DNA of 64,000 nt from Chitinophaga pinensis (GTDB lineage: Bacteria; Bacteroidota; Bacteroidia; Chitinophagales; Chitinophagaceae), in contig LR632930.1 in NCBI GenBank assembly GCA_902167325.1, positions 5,456,001 to 5,520,000 on the forward strand. Direction: 5' to 3'. The notes beneath the pieces are model-generated. The model was not told where the DNA came from. It searched no databases and worked only from the letters and a program-made list of their open reading frames with translations. The position numbers and the translations under genes are program-made. This document shows positions 44,110 to 53,530 of this stretch, in pieces (position 1 is the first letter of the stretch; each line of letters starts with the position of its first letter).

Positions 44110-46704
44110 TCACTTCCGCATAAACAACCATGAAAGCAGGCGTACTACCAGAAGTGACAATACACTGAAGCCTGCGGTGATCCACCAGTCAATAGCCGGC
44201 ATCATCTGTAACCTCAATGCCTCTGCTACCGGGGGTATGAAAAGACATGCCAGCGTAACGCCTGCACTGAGAAAAATGGAGCCAATCAGGTATTTATTCC
44301 GCATCACCGGACCTCCCAGGAATTTCTCACGGGGTTCTTTCATATTCAATGCATGGAGGAGCTGGGAAAGGATGAGCGTATAAAACAGCACATTATTGGC
44401 CGCCATGGCATCCGTAGCCCCTTCCCTGAAATATTCCGCCGTAAAAGCTGCGCCCAGCGCACTGCCTCCGATGACGGCGGCATATACCCATATCCACGTC
44501 CACCCGTTTCTGCTAAGGATGGGCTTGCGCGGATCGCGTGGAGGCTTCTCCATAACGGTTGCATCGCCCTCGGTGAAGCCCAGCGCCATAGCCGGGAATA
44601 CATCTGTGATGAGGTTGATGAAAAGTATCTGAATGGCCACCAGCTGAAAGGGGATATTGAATGTGGCAATTCCCCCAATTACCAACAGCTCGCTCAGGTT
44701 ACAGGAAAGCAGGAAGATAATAAAGCGGCGGATGTTAGTGAATATTACCCGCCCCTGCCGTACTGCCATAACAATAGATTCGAAGGCATCATCCTTCAGC
44801 ACCATATCCGCTACTTCCTGCGACACCTGTGTTCCCCGGATACCCATGGCAATGCCGATATCGGCCTTTTTCAGTGCCGGAGCGTCGTTAACCCCGTCTC
44901 CCGTCATAGCCACGATATGATGATCTTCCTGCAGTCCGTTCACAAGGTCCAGCTTCTGCCGGGGGCTTACCCGTGCAAAAACCGCGGCTCCTTCCCAGGC
45001 CGCGGGGTCTTTTTCCAGATCCCGGCCTGTAACAACCGGCTTTTCTCCTTCCTGAACGATATGGAGCTGCCGGGCAATGGTAGCAGCCGTTGCCGGATGG
45101 TCGCCCGTAAGCATCAGCACCCTAATACCTGCTCCATGGCATTCCCGGATCACCTGCTTCACCCCTTGCCGCGGAGGATCCATAAAGCCCGTAATGCCAA
45201 GGAACACCAGTTCCTGCAACATCTCACCCGGTCTTTCACTGTCCTGCCGGCAGGCATATCCCAGTGTTTTGAGTCCGGATGCTGCCAGTTCCTCCGTGGC
45301 AGCCATCCATTGTGCCTTTTCGTCTGCGGTTAATGGTTCAGGTCCCCCATTTTTCAGTATGCTGGAGCAATAGTCCAGCAGATCCTCCGTGGCCCCTTTG
45401 GCAGATACGCGGTATTCCCCGTTGCTTTGATGCAGCGTGGCCATAACACGGGTATCGGAGTTGAAGGGAGCTTCGTCATGTTTATTAAATTCCGACCGGA
45501 TGTTGTTTACCTCCGCGCCGGTTTCTTCCGCAAATTGCAGCAGGCTTACTTCAATGGGGTCGCCGATGCCTTTTTCCCCTTCCAGCGTAGCGTTATTGCA
45601 CAATATTGCCGTTTCTTTCAGGAGCCGGAAAGCTTCCCCTTCAGGTACCGCTTCGCCCTGCTTCCACACTAAAGCTGGCAGCTGAGCGTCTGTCACCTGC
45701 ATTTTATTCTCTGTAAGGGTGCCCGTTTTATCTGTACAGATAACTGTGGTAGCCCCAAGGGTTTCCACGGCAGACAACTTTTTGACGATCACATTCTGCC
45801 GCGCCATGCGGATCATCCCTCTGGCAAGACTAAGGGTGGCCACCACCGGCAAACCTTCCGGGATGGCGGCTACCGCGAGGGCGATTGAAGTTTTCAGCAT
45901 TTCAAGGATGGGGACCTGGTTGAGGACGCCTGCCACGAAAATCAATACCACGATCCCAACGGTGATGCCGATGAGGCGTTTACTGAAGCTTTCCAGTTTC
46001 TTTTCCAGCGGGGTGGCCGATTTCTTCGCCCCTGCCACCAGGTGGGCGATATGCCCCAGCTCGGTTTGCATGCCTGTGGAAGTGCAGAGCACCTTCGCAT
46101 GGCCGTTTCTGATGAAAGTGCCTTTATACACCATATTGGAGCGCTCGGCCAGCGGGGTATCCTCCGGCAGTTCTCCGGCAGATTTGTCTGCCGGAAGAGA
46201 CTCCCCGGTGAGGGCCGACTCATCTGCCTGAAGGCTTGTGGCTTCCAGGATGCGGCCGTCTGCCTGTACCATATCTCCGGCATCGAGCAGGATAATATCG
46301 CCTGGAACGATGCTGGTAGAGAGGATTTCGGTGACATGCCCGCCCCGGAGTACCCTGGCCGACTGTGTGGTCATTTGCCTCAGGGCGTCCATGGCTTTAC
46401 CCGCCTGGAATTCCATGACAAAACCAATAAGTGCGTTCAGGAGGATCACTACGGCAATGGCAATAGCGTCGAGCCATTCCCGGAAGAAGAGGGACATGCC
46501 CATGGCGATGACCAGCAGGTAAATGACGGGGCTCATGAACTGGTGCAGGAGGATCATCCATGGCGATTCCCGGTGGGTGGCCGCCAGCTCGTTCGGGCCA
46601 TGCTCAGCAAGCAGCTGATCCGCCTTTTCAGGCGTGATGCCTGCCCCGGGATCGGTGCCGAACTGCAGTATTAAATCTTTGATATTAACGGGATGGGCTT
46701 CCAT
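44110..46704 (-). CDS. Ca2+-type P-type ATPase
   Basis: This 864-residue P2-type pump has the phosphorylation motif 'CTDKTGTLTENK' (Asp about 325), actuator motif 'ALTGES' (about 166-169), hinge 'MTGDGVNDAPALKKADIGIAMG' and ten membrane helices. 'AIPEGLP' in M4 and 'NLITDVFPAMALG' in M6 match calcium-site residues of SERCA/PMR1-type pumps. The ATG at 46704 is preferred over the TTG six bases upstream. It is convergent with the permease and divergent from an unknown secreted protein. It probably exports Ca2+ or Mn2+. Confidence 0.93.
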   Translation of the reverse strand: MEAHPVNIKDLILQFGTDPGAGITPEKADQLLAEHGPNELAATHRESPWMILLHQFMSPVIYLLVIAMGMSLFFREWLDAIAIAVVILLNALIGFVMEFQAGKAMDALRQMTTQSARVLRGGHVTEILSTSIVPGDIILLDAGDMVQADGRILEATSLQADESALTGESLPADKSAGELPEDTPLAERSNMVYKGTFIRNGHAKVLCTSTGMQTELGHIAHLVAGAKKSATPLEKKLESFSKRLIGITVGIVVLIFVAGVLNQVPILEMLKTSIALAVAAIPEGLPVVATLSLARGMIRMARQNVIVKKLSAVETLGATTVICTDKTGTLTENKMQVTDAQLPALVWKQGEAVPEGEAFRLLKETAILCNNATLEGEKGIGDPIEVSLLQFAEETGAEVNNIRSEFNKHDEAPFNSDTRVMATLHQSNGEYRVSAKGATEDLLDYCSSILKNGGPEPLTADEKAQWMAATEELAASGLKTLGYACRQDSERPGEMLQELVFLGITGFMDPPRQGVKQVIRECHGAGIRVLMLTGDHPATAATIARQLHIVQEGEKPVVTGRDLEKDPAAWEGAAVFARVSPRQKLDLVNGLQEDHHIVAMTGDGVNDAPALKKADIGIAMGIRGTQVSQEVADMVLKDDAFESIVMAVRQGRVIFTNIRRFIIFLLSCNLSELLVIGGIATFNIPFQLVAIQILFINLITDVFPAMALGFTEGDATVMEKPPRDPRKPILSRNGWTWIWVYAAVIGGSALGAAFTAEYFREGATDAMAANNVLFYTLILSQLLHALNMKEPREKFLGGPVMRNKYLIGSIFLSAGVTLACLFIPPVAEALRLQMMPAIDWWITAGFSVLSLLVVRLLSWLFMRK

Positions 46705-46838
46705 ACGCAAAGTATTGGTTTGTCAAGACTTTACAAATCAGCTACAAATTTGTTTCCGAAACAATGATCTAAACACGCGTTTATATGGAAAATTCGTTGT
46801 AAATTAAGTCAGAATCAGACTACCTATAACTGTTACAT

Positions 46839-47687
46839 ATGCCAGCGCGTATCTTAGCTTTCGTGTGCCTTTTGATGCAGACCAATGTCCTGCTTGCGCA
46901 AAACATTCATTTTGACGGCATTTATTCCGCCAGAGTTCATCACGTTTCCGAGTCAGCCGACCGGCAATCTTATCTCCGTTTTTACCCGGACGGGGCAGTA
47001 TTTCTGCAATCCGGGGCATCGGACGATGCCCGGTCTGTGGCGGGATGGTTCGGGAGAGACAAAAGATACGCGCAAAAAGGCACCTACAGCTGGAAAGACG
47101 GAGAGTTGATCCTGCAATTAAATACCGAAGCCCAGCCCGAAGGCTTTCACAGCCTTGCCCTCCGTGGCAAAGTAAATGATGGCCGTCTTCAGTTGACAGA
47201 CCCGCTCGATTGCAGTGAGCTTTCTTTCGAATTTCATGAAATTAAGGATACCACCATTGTAAAATACAACCGTTACCAGCCTGAGCTGCGCCTCCCCGGC
47301 GCCTGGCAGATGCACCGTACCTCCCAGGATTCCCGTCAGGTAATTTTCACCAATGCCGACTCCACAGTGATCTCCATAGCCGTAATGCCCGGCGAAGCGC
47401 TGGATGTATTTGTAAGTGAGCGTACCGATTTCGAGAACGCCCTCGCTTATTATAACTGGGATAGCCGCACATTGCGCGACGAAGCCCGCATGACGGTACG
47501 CAAGCTTTCTGAAAACCGCGAAAAAGCCTACATCTGCTGGCAGGCAAAAAACAGCCGGCAAAATATGTACTTCCTCTTTGGCACCCGCGGTAACAAACTC
47601 TTCAACTGTATGATTAATGCTCCTGACATGCCGGAGCAGCAAAAGATCGACTTACTGGAAAAGGTATATGAAATGAATCATTTGTAA
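46839..47687 (+). CDS. Secreted protein of unknown function
   Basis: This 282-residue protein has a signal peptide ('LLAQ' at about 18-21). Its N-terminal half is beta-rich, with 'YLRFYPDGAVFLQSG' and 'KGTYSWKDGELILQLN', resembling small lipocalin-like domains that describe a 'condition-to-output' sandwich, but I cannot assign a family. The C-terminal half, from about 145, has a different composition. It ends with a 10-bp overlap with the convergent beta-lactamase-like gene. Confidence 0.75.
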   Translation: MPARILAFVCLLMQTNVLLAQNIHFDGIYSARVHHVSESADRQSYLRFYPDGAVFLQSGASDDARSVAGWFGRDKRYAQKGTYSWKDGELILQLNTEAQPEGFHSLALRGKVNDGRLQLTDPLDCSELSFEFHEIKDTTIVKYNRYQPELRLPGAWQMHRTSQDSRQVIFTNADSTVISIAVMPGEALDVFVSERTDFENALAYYNWDSRTLRDEARMTVRKLSENREKAYICWQAKNSRQNMYFLFGTRGNKLFNCMINAPDMPEQQKIDLLEKVYEMNHL

Positions 47688-48592
47688 ACCGTATACAACG
47701 GTTTCCATTTGCTCTTCGGTTCAAAATGGTTCCAGATAGTAGCAGACACATTCCTGATTAATACTACCGCTTCATTATCATCCGACCAACGCTGGTCTTT
47801 ATTGTTCTTCGTGGCTATATGAAACACATAATCGCCATGCGGCGCATTTACCAACACTACTTCCGACCTTGTTGCATCCACCGATCCCGTTTTATGTGCA
47901 GCCTGCACATTTGGCGGAAGCTGGGACAGAGAAGATTCGTCATAATATCCCCTGCACATTAACCGGTACATGCGGTCGCCGGCTGCCGGACTGATAATTT
48001 CTCCCTTCCGTATCATCGTTACGAGGCGTGCCATTTCGCGGGGAGTGGTTTGTCCCCAGCCATATTTCTTCCATATCTCCGCTCTACCCGGTGTTCTTGA
48101 ATTCACGCGGGTATCCTTCAATCCATACTGCTCCATCAGCTCATTCACCCGCGCACCTCCGCCAGCCATAGACTGGATCATGAGAGAAGTGGTATTATCG
48201 CTGTAAGACATCATCAGCGCTGCCAGTACGCTTACCTCTGTAGCAGCACTGTCGCGGAAAAACTGCATGATCCCCGATCCCCCGTATTTGGCCGAATCGC
48301 GGTAAGTCCATGGCTGATGATATTTCAGCTCCCCTTTCTCGATTTTATCGAACAGACCAACCAGCAAAGGCACTTTCACAATGCTGGCGGTAGGAAACAC
48401 CGTATCCGCATTAATAGCCACGAACCTTCCTGTTTTGAGATGCTCCACATAAATACCTGCTTCGCCCTGAAAATTGGCCACAAGCGCCTGCAGTTTGGCA
48501 GTAAGCTTATGATCTTCTTTCTGGCAGAAGGCAGCTATGGGAAAGGCCAGAAACAGGCAAAGGAATCGGAGTTGTAAGCGATGGTTTAACAT
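47678..48592 (-). CDS. Class A beta-lactamase-like serine hydrolase
   Basis: This 304-residue exported protein (signal peptide ending 'AAFCQ') has the three class A elements: 'TASIVK' (Ser-x-x-Lys), 'SDNTT' (SDN loop) and 'HKTGSV' (KTG box). The family omega-loop 'ExxLN' carrying the general base Glu166 is not evident: the region reads 'GRAEIWKKYGWGQTTPREM'. Many Bacteroidota members of this type are peptidases or of unknown function, so resistance should not be assumed. ATG 48592 gives the cleaner signal peptide. Confidence 0.85.
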   Translation of the reverse strand: MLNHRLQLRFLCLFLAFPIAAFCQKEDHKLTAKLQALVANFQGEAGIYVEHLKTGRFVAINADTVFPTASIVKVPLLVGLFDKIEKGELKYHQPWTYRDSAKYGGSGIMQFFRDSAATEVSVLAALMMSYSDNTTSLMIQSMAGGGARVNELMEQYGLKDTRVNSRTPGRAEIWKKYGWGQTTPREMARLVTMIRKGEIISPAAGDRMYRLMCRGYYDESSLSQLPPNVQAAHKTGSVDATRSEVVLVNAPHGDYVFHIATKNNKDQRWSDDNEAVVLIRNVSATIWNHFEPKSKWKPLYTVYK

Positions 48593-48659
48593 GTTGGGAG
48601 ATCCCGGGTTTGGCAAGGAATACTCCCAAAATAAAAAAAATCACCGGTATTCCATACTG

Positions 48660-49556
48660 TTATACACCTACATGCAGGAACAGGTTAACGCCCTCCGGCT
48701 CCTTCTCCACCTTTATCTTCCCCGGATCAGCACCGGCGCTGACGGCCAGTTCCCTTAATTGCGCGGCGGAGCGGTGGATGAGATACCATTCGCTGATGAT
48801 CTCCATATAGCCGCGGGTGGGGTTATGGTCGCCGAAATTACCGATAATCACCTCACCGCCGGGATTCGTCCATCCCATCATTTTCCGAAGCAGCCTTACA
48901 AACACCGCATCGTCAAAATAATCGAACAGGCCTGCACTCCATACAATATCGAAACGCTGGTCCGTATCAAAACGAAATACGTTGCGGTGAATGAATTCTA
49001 TTTGATCCATATTAGGCGCATTAAGATTCGCTGCATAAGAGATGGCCTGAGCATCTGCTTCCACGCATACGGTCTGCAGCCTTGCCGGATCAATACGGCC
49101 GTAGGCTTCTGCCAGATCCCGCCCCGGGCCGCTGGCAATATTCAGGAGCGATGCTTTGTTCCTGCCCCGGAGTACTCTCCGGATCATTCGGATAAAATAA
49201 TCTTTACGGTTACGCACTGCACGCGTGGCGGGCTGCTGGTGCCAGAAGATGTCCCACTTACGGAGCAACGCATCCGCAGTTACTTCTTCCCGGTAGATCT
49301 TATCGATAATGAGGAAGTCGCCCGCATAACCGAAAGGTTTAGCCCGGGCATGGCCCAGGATGGTATGCCCAATTTCATCATCGCTTCCGAAGTCGTTATA
49401 AAGTGCTGCTTTATCTGCCTCGGAGAAAACTCCTGCGCGGAGTGCGGCGGCAATGGATTCAAAAACTTCATTCAGTGCGCCGTACTCGCATACTTCGGGG
49501 CCGCCATTACCTATAATACGGCGAAGGAACTGTACGGGAGAAGATGTTGTATTCAT
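48660..49556 (-). CDS. PhcB-like class I SAM-dependent methyltransferase
   Basis: This 298-residue methyltransferase has motif I 'LLNIASGPGRDLAEA' near residue 140 and 'FDIVWSAGLFDYFDD' later. The preceding helical segment, with 'PFGYAGDFLIIDKIY' and 'QQPATRAVRNRKDYF', matches what I recall of proteins labelled extracellular-factor 3-hydroxypalmitate methyl ester biosynthesis (PhcB-like). PhcB makes a methyl-ester quorum signal in Ralstonia. It is divergent, 159 bp away, from a flavin monooxygenase and hybrid kinase operon. The product here is unknown; fatty-acid or aromatic methylation are both possible. Confidence 0.78.
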   Translation of the reverse strand: MNTTSSPVQFLRRIIGNGGPEVCEYGALNEVFESIAAALRAGVFSEADKAALYNDFGSDDEIGHTILGHARAKPFGYAGDFLIIDKIYREEVTADALLRKWDIFWHQQPATRAVRNRKDYFIRMIRRVLRGRNKASLLNIASGPGRDLAEAYGRIDPARLQTVCVEADAQAISYAANLNAPNMDQIEFIHRNVFRFDTDQRFDIVWSAGLFDYFDDAVFVRLLRKMMGWTNPGGEVIIGNFGDHNPTRGYMEIISEWYLIHRSAAQLRELAVSAGADPGKIKVEKEPEGVNLFLHVGV

Positions 49557-49715
49557 TTGGGGTAACGTTTAGGGTAAAATTGGGCTGTTAGCCGTTAAGC
49601 GGGATGCTGCAATTAACGGGAACGGCATCCGGGTTAATCAAAAGCCCCCAATCATTAATCGGCCCCTCGGCGCGGAACATGGCGTATTACTTTCACGGAA
49701 CAAAACCCCACTGTT

Positions 49716-51218
49716 ATGCAACACATCGGCATCATCGGCGCAGGACTCAGCGGCCTGGCCACTGCAAAAACCTTCCTCCGCGGAGGTTACCGCGTTACCC
49801 TCATTGAAAAAGCCGCCGGCATCGGCGGTGTCTGGGAAAAAAGCCGCTCCTACCATGGTGTAGCCACCCAAACTACCCGTGATGAATATGCGTTCTCCGA
49901 CTTCCCCATGCCAAAGGACTACCCTTTATGGCCTTCCGGTGCGCAGGTGCAGCAATACCTGCAATCTTATGCAGATCATTTCGGCATAACACCGCATATC
50001 CGTTTCAATACCGCTGTATCATGGCTTCGCCGGGAAGATGGCAGCTGGCTGGCTGATATTACACACCTTCCCTCCGGCAATACCGATACTTTATCGTTCG
50101 ATTTCGTGGCCGTATGTACCGGTACATTCAGTACGCCCAGCATACCATCATTCCCCGGTGCGGAAACCTTTCCCGGGAAGATCCTGCATTCCAGTATGGT
50201 ATCCGATCCGGCCATACTGAAAGGGAAGCGCGTAGCCGTGGTAGGGTTCGCCAAATCCGCAACGGATGTGGCCAACCTCGCGGCCGATATAGCCCCGGAA
50301 TGCCACCTCCTGTTCCGCAAAGCGCAATGGAAAGTACCCCGCTATTTCGGCAACCTCATCAACATGCGCTACCTCCTGTTCTCCCGTTTCTCAGAAGCAT
50401 TCTTCAATGCACCTTATAAAACACCCTTTCAGAAATTCCTGCATACCATGGGTAAACCCATGGTATGGATGCAATGGCGCGGACTGGAACTGCTGCTCAA
50501 AAAGCAGTTCAGTCTGAAGGCCTGTAACATGCTCCCCACCCACAAGATTGAAGACCAGATCAGTTGCAGTTTAGGTGTGGCGCCAGAAGGGTTCTATAAA
50601 AAGGTAAAGAACGGCTCCATCCGTGCGCAACAAACCGAAATAGAAGCGATCGACGGCAGCACCCTGCATCTCCGAAACGGCCAGTCCATTCAGGCAGACA
50701 TACTCGTGTGCGGCACCGGCTTCCGGCAATCCCTTTCTTTCCTCGATATGGAGCACCGCCGGCATATAATTGGAGAGCAGGGCCACTTCCAGCTATTTCG
50801 TAACATCCTGCATCCGGAGGTGCCAAATCTTGGCTTTGTAGGGTATAATTCCAGTCTTTTCACCACGCTTACTTCCGAAATTGCCGCCAACTGGCTGCTG
50901 CGTTATGCACAAGGAGGTTTGCGCCTGCCCGCGCCTGATCAGATCCGGGACGATATGGCCTATATGAACAACTGGCGGAAAACGGGGCGCCCTATTGCCG
51001 GGGAGTTTAGCGGTACCTGCGTGGCACCATTTAATTTCATGCACCTCGACCAGCTGATGCGTGACATGGGCCTTCGGGCTACCGCTACCCGCTGGGCGCC
51101 TTATGAATTTTTTAAGCCAATCAACCCGAAAGATTATCGTATTTTACTGGCAGATTCCGCGCAGAAGGAACAACCCCAGTCGCAGCCGGCCGCCCGGTCA
51201 GCAGACGCCATTGCCTAG
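49716..51218 (+). CDS. Flavin-containing monooxygenase
   Basis: This 500-residue FMO-type enzyme has an FAD-binding motif 'GIIGAGLSGLATAKTF' (Gly8-Gly13) and an NADPH-binding motif 'VAVVGFAKSATDVA' near 175. The FMO fingerprint is present as 'FPGKILHSSMV', where the last position is Val rather than the usual Tyr/Trp. Such enzymes oxygenate N, S or ketone/aldehyde carbons. The stop is 5 bp before the start of the hybrid kinase, so they are cotranscribed. It may supply or destroy the ligand that the kinase senses (inference). Confidence 0.88.
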   Translation: MQHIGIIGAGLSGLATAKTFLRGGYRVTLIEKAAGIGGVWEKSRSYHGVATQTTRDEYAFSDFPMPKDYPLWPSGAQVQQYLQSYADHFGITPHIRFNTAVSWLRREDGSWLADITHLPSGNTDTLSFDFVAVCTGTFSTPSIPSFPGAETFPGKILHSSMVSDPAILKGKRVAVVGFAKSATDVANLAADIAPECHLLFRKAQWKVPRYFGNLINMRYLLFSRFSEAFFNAPYKTPFQKFLHTMGKPMVWMQWRGLELLLKKQFSLKACNMLPTHKIEDQISCSLGVAPEGFYKKVKNGSIRAQQTEIEAIDGSTLHLRNGQSIQADILVCGTGFRQSLSFLDMEHRRHIIGEQGHFQLFRNILHPEVPNLGFVGYNSSLFTTLTSEIAANWLLRYAQGGLRLPAPDQIRDDMAYMNNWRKTGRPIAGEFSGTCVAPFNFMHLDQLMRDMGLRATATRWAPYEFFKPINPKDYRILLADSAQKEQPQSQPAARSADAIA

Positions 51219-51223
51219 AAAAC

Positions 51224-53530
51224 ATGAAAGCTTCTGAACAAATCGCAGCATTGAAAAACCGGATTCAGGAACTGGAAGCTGCTGCTTCCGCCTCACATCC
51301 ACAACCAACTTCCGATGCCCCATCCGTCAGAGTTCCGGCGGCATTTGATCTCTATTTCCGAAAAGCGGAAGAAAAGGTAAAAGCCTATTTCTCCGACATC
51401 CGTATGCGGCCATCCGAAGGCACCATCGAAATTTCGGGGGAAAGGTATGTACTGATCAGGGCTTCGGCATTGTCGAAAGATTTTCTCGACAGTATCCTCA
51501 ACCTTTATGGAGACAGAGGGGAGAGCGAAGCTTTCGGAATAGGCAGAGATTTTTTGTTTGATATTTCGCATGCCATCGGTATCAATGATGCCAAATCATT
51601 TCATGGAAAAATGCATGTTACCGATCCATTATCCCGGCTATCGGCCGGACCGGTACATTTCGCATATACCGGCTGGGCATTTGTGGATATTTTACCGGAA
51701 AGCACCCCTACCCCCGACGATAATTTTTTCCTGTACTATCATCATCCATTTTCGTTTGAAGCGGATGCGTGGTTGAGGGCAGGCGTACAATCCGCCGCAC
51801 CGGTGTGCATCATGAGTGCAGGTTACTCCACCGGCTGGTGCCAGGAAAGCTTCGGCATTCCGCTCACGGCAGTAGAGGTAAGCTGCCGTGCAAAGGGCGA
51901 TGATAACTGTACGTTTATCATGGCCCCGCCACACCGTATCAGCACGCACCTTGATCGCTTTTCCCGGGAGAAAGGGCATCATGCAGCTCCTGTTACCTCA
52001 CCGGATATACCTACTTTCTTTCTTCGTAAAACCATTGAAGAACAGCTGGAAAAAGCGCGGGTACTGGCGGAAGAATCCTCACAGGCGAAATCGGAGTTCG
52101 TTGCCAATATGAGTCACGAACTGCGTACCCCGCTTACTGCCATCCTGGGCTTTACCGAACTGCTGAAGAAAACCCGGCTGTCTGCCCGCCAGACGGAATA
52201 CCTCGAAGCCATCAGCACCTCCGGCAGCAACCTGCTTTCTACCATCAACGATATCATGGACCTCAGCAAGCTTGATGCCGGCAAGATAGCCGTGGCCTCG
52301 GCTCCACTGAGTATCCCCCAGATGCTGCATGCCATCGGCCTCATGCTCGACCCTAAAGTGCGCAGTAAAGAGCTGCAATACACTTGTACCATTGCGGAGC
52401 AATTGGCCCAACCGTTACTGGGCGACAGTATGCGTGTGTCCCAGATATTACTGAACATCATTGGTAATGCGGTTAAGTTCACCGAAAAAGGAGGTATTTC
52501 GATTATCTGTACCGTTGAATCAGAAACAGTTCATTCCCTGCGCGCCATCTTCCGGATACGCGATACCGGCATTGGTATTTCCGCTTCCAAGCAGGCGGCA
52601 GTATTTGAACGGTTTACACAGGCCGATACGGCTATATCCCGTAAATACGGAGGCTCTGGCCTCGGGCTGGCCATTGCTCGGGAGCTGGCGCAGATCATGG
52701 GTGGATCTATTGAGCTGGAAAGTAAGACCGGTAAAGGAACCGAGTTCATCGTAAAACTACCTTTTGTAAGGGCTGCAGCACATGCTGTTCAGGAGCAGCC
52801 TGAAGCCCCTGCTGCGGTGGAAGGCGCGGGCTGCCGGGTACTGGTAGTGGAAGATAATGTGCTGAACCAGAAAATGACGCGCCTGATGCTGGAAAACAAC
52901 GGTTATACCGCCTTCGGCGTTAACAGCGGCACCAGGGCTTTGGCATGGCTTCGCAAGAATACGGCCGACCTCATCCTCATGGATATTCAAATCCCCGGAA
53001 TGGATGGCTACGCCGCCACCCGGAAAATACGGGAAGAGCTGGGGCTTCAAACCCCTATTATAGCCATTACGGCACATGCTTTCAGCGGGGAAAAGGAGAA
53101 ATGCATTTCAGCCGGCATGAACGGTTATCTTTCCAAACCATTCCGCGAACAGGAATTACTGTCGGTAATAGCAGGTAACCGTTTGCCGGCGGCAGTAGAC
53201 CTCCGCTTCCTCCGGGAGCAAACGCGGCACAATACCGCCTTTATGCTGGAGATGATCCGTACCTTCCTCCAGCAGTCCCCCAAAGACCTGAAAGCCCTCG
53301 AAAAAGCGGCGGATACCGGCAATGGGGAGCAGCTGTATAAGACAGCCCATACCATGAGTACATCGGCAGGTTTCTTTGGCCTTTCGGAACACATAGGTCC
53401 GGAGCTGCTGGTACTCCAGCGTACACGCAAAGCTGAGCCTGCGCAGCTACAAAAGATCAGGCGTGTGCTGGAACAGGCTTGGGATGAGTTGCGGCAGGTT
53501 ACACCGTCCGCTTTGTCATCAGCAACATAA
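51224..53530 (+). CDS. Hybrid histidine kinase with XylR_N/V4R aromatic-sensor domain, receiver and Hpt
   Basis: This is a 768-residue soluble hybrid kinase. A short coiled coil is followed at about 35-235 by a XylR_N plus V4R sensor like that of XylR/DmpR/MopR: 'GERYVLIRASALSKDFLD', 'SFEADAWLRAG', 'MSAGYSTGWCQESFG'. Cys195, Glu218, Cys221 and Cys229 have exactly the spacing of the MopR zinc site (155, 178, 181, 189, from memory), and His145 fits MopR His106. A HisKA domain (His298 in 'MSHELRTPL'), HATPase, receiver (Asp587) and Hpt (His709 in 'TAHTMSTSAGF') follow. No membrane helix is seen. It ends with a 32-bp overlap with the convergent LytTR gene. Confidence 0.9.
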   Translation: MKASEQIAALKNRIQELEAAASASHPQPTSDAPSVRVPAAFDLYFRKAEEKVKAYFSDIRMRPSEGTIEISGERYVLIRASALSKDFLDSILNLYGDRGESEAFGIGRDFLFDISHAIGINDAKSFHGKMHVTDPLSRLSAGPVHFAYTGWAFVDILPESTPTPDDNFFLYYHHPFSFEADAWLRAGVQSAAPVCIMSAGYSTGWCQESFGIPLTAVEVSCRAKGDDNCTFIMAPPHRISTHLDRFSREKGHHAAPVTSPDIPTFFLRKTIEEQLEKARVLAEESSQAKSEFVANMSHELRTPLTAILGFTELLKKTRLSARQTEYLEAISTSGSNLLSTINDIMDLSKLDAGKIAVASAPLSIPQMLHAIGLMLDPKVRSKELQYTCTIAEQLAQPLLGDSMRVSQILLNIIGNAVKFTEKGGISIICTVESETVHSLRAIFRIRDTGIGISASKQAAVFERFTQADTAISRKYGGSGLGLAIARELAQIMGGSIELESKTGKGTEFIVKLPFVRAAAHAVQEQPEAPAAVEGAGCRVLVVEDNVLNQKMTRLMLENNGYTAFGVNSGTRALAWLRKNTADLILMDIQIPGMDGYAATRKIREELGLQTPIIAITAHAFSGEKEKCISAGMNGYLSKPFREQELLSVIAGNRLPAAVDLRFLREQTRHNTAFMLEMIRTFLQQSPKDLKALEKAADTGNGEQLYKTAHTMSTSAGFFGLSEHIGPELLVLQRTRKAEPAQLQKIRRVLEQAWDELRQVTPSALSSAT

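Noticed and set aside
44353..45333. 326-codon plus-strand open frame
   Set aside because: It is antisense to the P-type ATPase, whose motifs are beyond doubt; composition is that of a shadow frame.
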